Below are positions 6,535 through 10,052 of a stretch of DNA of 10,052 nucleotides, one piece after another. The stretch comes from Pseudolysobacter sp. (GTDB taxonomy: Bacteria > Pseudomonadota > Gammaproteobacteria > Xanthomonadales > Rhodanobacteraceae), in contig JANXUW010000078.1 in NCBI GenBank assembly GCA_025351985.1, positions 1 to 10,052 of the forward strand, read 5' to 3'. The notes below the pieces were generated by a model, which was given only the letters and a program-made list of their open reading frames with translations, did no database searches and was not told the origin of the DNA. The position numbers were made by a program, and so were the translations under genes. Positions within the stretch are counted from its first letter, which is position 1. Every line of letters starts with the position of its first letter.

Positions 6535-9453
6535 ATGGCTAAGAAGTTGGTAGCGCGCACGTATCTGCGCTGTTGTTTGATCGCAATATTGTGCGGCAGC
6601 GGGATGGCCGCAACGGCATTCGCCGATACGATCACCGCGCCTGGTTTGAGCGCGCCCGGCACGATTTCCTACGATGTCGAGGGCATCCCGACCATCCAGG
6701 CATCGACCGATAACGACGTCGCTTTCCTGCAAGGTTACATGCACGCGCGCGATCGATTTTTCGAGATGGATTTGACGCGGCGCAAAGTCAGCGGCACCTT
6801 GTCCGAACTGGTCGGCGCCTCGCAACTCGCGAGTGACGTACAGACCCGCACGCTCGGCCTGCGCCGCGCGTCGTGGGCTACGCTCAACGCGATGTCGGAC
6901 GATTCGCGCGGCTGGCTCAAGGCATACGCAAACGGCGTGAATTTCTGGCTCAGCACGCAGCCGTTGCCGCCGGAATATGGCGCATTGCAACTCTCGCGTG
7001 CCGATCCGTGGACGTCATTGGATTCCGTCATTGTCGGCAAGGCGCTGGCATTCCAGTTGTCGTTCGATCTGGACATCGATCGCACCATTCAATTCGGTGC
7101 ATTCCAGCAAGCCGCTGCCGCCGCGCATGTCGATCCGGTCGCGCTGTTTTTCGGCGACACCAATCGATTTGCGCCGCCGGACAATCGCGTCACGATTCCG
7201 AATTTCGTGCCCACGGCGAGCACCAGCACCAGCGGTTCTGCCACGACATCGGCACTTGCGCACAGTTCGCTCGCATCGAGCCTGCCGACGCTTGCCGCCG
7301 CAACGAATACGCCAACGCAATTGGTCGACGACGATACGCTGGCGTTGGCAATTGCCTACCGCGCCAAGATCGCCAACGTCGATTTCATCGCGCCGCATCT
7401 GAAAGCGCGCGAAGATCGCGCCGGCAGTAACGAGTGGGTGGTCAGTGGCCAGTACACCGCCACCGGCAAACCACTGTTGATGAACGATCCGCATCTGAGT
7501 CTCGCGCTGCCGCCAGTGTTCAACGAGGTGCATTTGTATTCCAGCGACAGCCGCTACGCGCAACCGTTGAATGTCAGCGGCGTGAGCGTGCCGGGTACGC
7601 CCGGAGTAATCCAGGGTTGCAACCAGAAAGTCTGCTGGGGCACCACCACCAACGGGCTGGATGTCACCGATACGTTCAAGGAAACGTTCCATCTCAACAG
7701 TTATGGGCTGCCGTACGCGACCATGCACAATGGCGTGGAAGAACCAGTGCAGTGGGAATTCCAGAGTTATTTCGTCAACCAGATGAAGGCCGGCACACTC
7801 GATAATCTCGTGCGCGACAATTCGATCGGTTACCTCAACGGCGCCGTGACCGTGATCATTCCGCGCCGCAATAACGGGCCGATGGTGCAGTTGTCCGGCA
7901 ACGTCGGTTTGTCGGTGCAATACACCGGCTGGGGACCGACGTTCGAGCTGGAATCGTTCCGCCGCATCAACCGCGCGCAGAACCTCGCCGACTTCAAGAC
8001 CGCGCTGAGTTATTTCGACGTCGGTTCGCAGAACTTTGCCTACAGCGATACCGACGGTCACATCGCGTATTTCACGAGTGCCGAAGCGCCGGTTCGCGAC
8101 GATCTGCAGAACGGCAACGCGCCAGGCGGCGGCATTCCGCCGTGGCTGATCCGCGACGGTTCGGGTGCGCTGCATCACGACTGGCTGCCGGTACAACATC
8201 CGCAACCGAATCAGGCGCTGCCGTATGAAATCCTGCCTGCCAGCGAAATGCCGTTCGTCGTCGATCCGGCGCAGGGTTACATCGCCAACGCCAACAACGA
8301 TCCGATCGGTATCACGCTCGGCAACAATCCGCTGGCCAAACAGCGGCCGGGCGGCGGCATCTACTATCTGAACTTCAATTTCGATGCCTATCGCATGGGC
8401 CAGATCGATCGCAAGCTCAGCGAGTTCATCGCCGACGGTCACAAGATCACGATGCAGGATATGCAGCAATTGCAGGGCAATACGCAATCGCTCGATGCCG
8501 AATTGGTATTGCCGCATTTGCTCGCCGCCTACAGCAATGCGAGTGCCAGCGGTGCGTGGCCGCAACTCGCCGCGCTCGCCGCCGATCCGCAGGTGACCGA
8601 AGCGATCTCGCGCCTCACCGCGTGGGATTTCTCGACACCGACCGGTTTGCCGCAAGGTTACGACGCAGGCAATTCACCGCTGTTGCCGGCGCATCCGACC
8701 CAACAGCAACTCGATGCCAGTGTCGCGGCCAGCATTTTCGGGATCTGGCGCAGCATGGCGGTGCAGAACAGCATTGACGCCACGCTGACCAAGCTCGGAC
8801 TCGCCAGTTATCTGCCGGATGGATCGGATGCGTATGTCGCATTCAAGTTCCAGCTTGATGCGTTCGATGCGACGGGCGGCAAGGGTGCGGCTGGAGTTGG
8901 TTTCTTCAACGTCACCGGCGCACCGACACCGCAGGCCGGTCGCGATTACGTCCTGCTCAAGAGTCTGCAGCAAGGCCTCGCGCGTTTTGCCAGTGCAGAT
9001 TTTGCGGCGGCATTCGGCGGCTCGACGCACCAAGCCGATTACCACTGGGGTGCACTGCATCGCATCGTGTTCTCGCATCCGCTCGGTGCGCCTTTCAGCG
9101 TTCCGAGCGCAGGCAACCCGTATGGCTTCAGCGATCTCGGCGCGAATCTTCCGGGTGTCGCGCGTGACGGCAGCTGGCAGACGATCAACGTCGGCAGCCA
9201 CGATATCCGCGCCAACAGCCTGAACGGCTTCATGTTCGGCGGTGGTCCGGCGCGGCGTTTTGTCGGTGAGATGGCAACGCCGATCAACGCGGTCGAAGTG
9301 ATTCCGGGCGGCCCGAGCGACGTGATCGGTTCGCCGTATTACGCCAGCCAGCTCAGCCGCTGGCTGACCGTGAACTATCACGCCATGCCGATCGATTCGA
9401 TCACCGCGGCAACCGGCGCACCAACGGTTATCAGCTTCGTGCCGCATCCGTAA
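6535..9453 (+). CDS. Exported penicillin/acyl-homoserine-lactone acylase family Ntn-hydrolase
   Basis: The protein has 972 residues. A Sec signal peptide with a basic start (KK, R8, R12) and hydrophobic core ends at A28-F29-A30, so the enzyme is probably periplasmic. The alpha-subunit motif GYMHARDRFFEMDLTRR follows a DVEGIPTIQ segment. Autocleavage is expected before S298 in AGSNEWVVSG, giving a beta subunit of about 675 residues. H320 in NDPHLSL is exactly the 23rd beta residue, as in PvdQ and cephalosporin acylases. Other family blocks are GVSVPGTPGVIQGCNQ with WGTT, QNFAYSDTDGHIAYFTSAEAP and GYIANANNDP, whose Asn (585-588 region) should complete the oxyanion hole. It is longer than PvdQ-type enzymes. 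A Ser/Thr/Ala-rich linker (about 226-261) lies before the cleavage site. It could hydrolyse the amide bond of AHL signals or of beta-lactam or other acyl-amide substrates; the sequence does not decide which. Its own terminator follows. Confidence 0.93.
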   Translation: MAKKLVARTYLRCCLIAILCGSGMAATAFADTITAPGLSAPGTISYDVEGIPTIQASTDNDVAFLQGYMHARDRFFEMDLTRRKVSGTLSELVGASQLASDVQTRTLGLRRASWATLNAMSDDSRGWLKAYANGVNFWLSTQPLPPEYGALQLSRADPWTSLDSVIVGKALAFQLSFDLDIDRTIQFGAFQQAAAAAHVDPVALFFGDTNRFAPPDNRVTIPNFVPTASTSTSGSATTSALAHSSLASSLPTLAAATNTPTQLVDDDTLALAIAYRAKIANVDFIAPHLKAREDRAGSNEWVVSGQYTATGKPLLMNDPHLSLALPPVFNEVHLYSSDSRYAQPLNVSGVSVPGTPGVIQGCNQKVCWGTTTNGLDVTDTFKETFHLNSYGLPYATMHNGVEEPVQWEFQSYFVNQMKAGTLDNLVRDNSIGYLNGAVTVIIPRRNNGPMVQLSGNVGLSVQYTGWGPTFELESFRRINRAQNLADFKTALSYFDVGSQNFAYSDTDGHIAYFTSAEAPVRDDLQNGNAPGGGIPPWLIRDGSGALHHDWLPVQHPQPNQALPYEILPASEMPFVVDPAQGYIANANNDPIGITLGNNPLAKQRPGGGIYYLNFNFDAYRMGQIDRKLSEFIADGHKITMQDMQQLQGNTQSLDAELVLPHLLAAYSNASASGAWPQLAALAADPQVTEAISRLTAWDFSTPTGLPQGYDAGNSPLLPAHPTQQQLDASVAASIFGIWRSMAVQNSIDATLTKLGLASYLPDGSDAYVAFKFQLDAFDATGGKGAAGVGFFNVTGAPTPQAGRDYVLLKSLQQGLARFASADFAAAFGGSTHQADYHWGALHRIVFSHPLGAPFSVPSAGNPYGFSDLGANLPGVARDGSWQTINVGSHDIRANSLNGFMFGGGPARRFVGEMATPINAVEVIPGGPSDVIGSPYYASQLSRWLTVNYHAMPIDSITAATGAPTVISFVPHP

Positions 9454-9503
9454 TCACTTCACGACGCTGCGCTGAGGCGCAACGTTTGGCGGGTGCTTCG
9501 ACC

Positions 9504-9546
9504 ACAGCCATCAATCCGCGGCCCGGATTGATGGCTGTTTCTTTTT
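9504..9546 (+). terminator. Strong Rho-independent terminator of the acylase gene
   Basis: Arms 9504-9518 and 9524-9538 form a 15-bp perfect stem with a 5-nt loop (CGGCC). A T-rich tract, TTTCTTTTT, follows at 9538-9546. It lies about 50 nt after the acylase stop codon and ends rightward transcription before the glycosylase gene. Confidence 0.92.
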
Positions 9547-9570
9547 GCGGTTTTGTTGGCGCCGCGGCGG

Positions 9571-9588
9571 TCGACTCGGTAAAGTCGA
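9571..9588. repeat. Short inverted repeat before the glycosylase gene
   Basis: TCGACT (9571-9576) and AGTCGA (9583-9588) are exact inverted copies around CGGTAA, about 28 nt before the glycosylase start. It could be an operator or leader hairpin. With 6-bp arms in GC-rich DNA it may be chance. Confidence 0.25.
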
Positions 9589-9615
9589 GGGCTTCAACCC
9601 GGCTCGGCCCCACAC

Positions 9616-10052
9616 ATGCCCTCAGCAATTATTCCGCGCGGATTCGATCTTGTCATCGCCCGTGCGCATCTCGAAAAATGCGATCGGAAATTTGCCAAAT
9701 GGATAACGCGTATCGGCGATATCGAGCAGGATTATTCGCGGCCTTTTCAGCCGGTCGACGCGCTCGCCCGCGCCATTCTCTATCAGCAACTTTCCGGCAA
9801 GGCCGCAGCGACGATCGTCGGCCGGGTCGAAGTACATCTGCCGCGCGGACGGCGGTTCAGTGCCGCCGGCATCCATGCTGTCAGTGACGAACAATTCCGC
9901 GCTGCCGGCGTATCGCGCAACAAATGCGCGGCCTTGCGCGACCTCGCCGAGAAAGCCGATGCGGGTATCGTGCCGACCGCGGCAAAGCTCGCGCGCATGA
10001 GCGATCTCGACATCATCGAACACCTCATCCAGGTGCGCGGCATCGGTCGCTG
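9616..10052 (+). CDS. DNA-3-methyladenine glycosylase, HhH family, 3' end cut by window edge
   Basis: I translated 145 codons from an ATG at 9616 with no stop. The protein belongs to the helix-hairpin-helix base-excision glycosylases that remove alkylated purines from DNA. Visible family segments are ARAILYQQLSGKAAATI at 51-67, SRNKCAALRDLAEKAD in the middle, and the beginning of the HhH motif HLIQVRGIGRW at the edge. The catalytic Asp, which follows the HhH motif, lies beyond the window. It starts close to the conserved block and appears to lack the N-terminal domain of E. coli AlkA, so it fits the shorter bacterial group. The start is supported by an in-frame TAA at 9580 with no other start between, but there is no clear Shine-Dalgarno sequence. 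The acylase terminator separates it from the preceding gene, so it is probably transcribed on its own. Confidence 0.88.
   Translation, partial: MPSAIIPRGFDLVIARAHLEKCDRKFAKWITRIGDIEQDYSRPFQPVDALARAILYQQLSGKAAATIVGRVEVHLPRGRRFSAAGIHAVSDEQFRAAGVSRNKCAALRDLAEKADAGIVPTAAKLARMSDLDIIEHLIQVRGIGR

Noticed and set aside
7015-8655. Open frame of about 546 codons on the minus strand opposite the acylase
   Set aside because: It shows no recognisable domain, and the plus-strand frame has all acylase motifs. High third-position GC produces such antisense frames.

Overview
The window looks like chromosomal DNA of a Gram-negative proteobacterium, moderately GC-rich, with densely packed genes, lipobox and Sec signal peptides and an NtrC-type sigma54 activator. 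A DUF2383 protein, an AlgB-like regulator and a PvdQ/cephalosporin-acylase-like enzyme together suggest a gammaproteobacterium, perhaps of the Xanthomonadales. This placement is inferred from gene content and not from a marker gene. I see no mobile element, CRISPR array, tRNA or rRNA.

Left part, minus strand (1-3254): two signalling genes read leftward and are joined stop-to-start. The first is a membrane CHASE3 hybrid histidine kinase with a C-terminal receiver (1098-3254). The second is a soluble receiver-first histidine kinase (1097 leftward, cut by the window edge). Both kinases carry a receiver, and neither an intact phosphotransfer domain nor a DNA-binding output lies beside them, so the relay must end elsewhere.

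Middle, minus strand (3378-4505): a small unit encodes a DUF2383 four-helix protein followed by an Ala/Lys-rich coiled-coil lipoprotein. It ends in a perfect 16-bp hairpin with a T-tract, which separates it from the kinases. A 350-bp divergent region (4506-4855) contains a 7-bp-arm palindrome and an imperfect tandem direct repeat with a 37-bp period.

Right part, plus strand: an orphan NtrC/AlgB-type response regulator with intact receiver, GAFTGA loop and Fis-type HTH (4856-6214) comes first. A 320-bp spacer follows that can fold into a three-stem junction. Next is a large exported Ntn-hydrolase of the penicillin/AHL acylase family (6535-9453), closed by a strong terminator. Last is the 5' part of a DNA-3-methyladenine glycosylase (9616 to the edge).

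Taken together this is a signalling and envelope-stress neighbourhood: sensor kinases, a sigma54 activator, a stress-type lipoprotein and a periplasmic acylase that could hydrolyse acyl-homoserine lactones. The functional link between regulator and acylase rests on adjacency alone. I found no clearly new system. The most unusual items are the tandem repeat, the three-stem structure, the split relay and the linker-bearing acylase.
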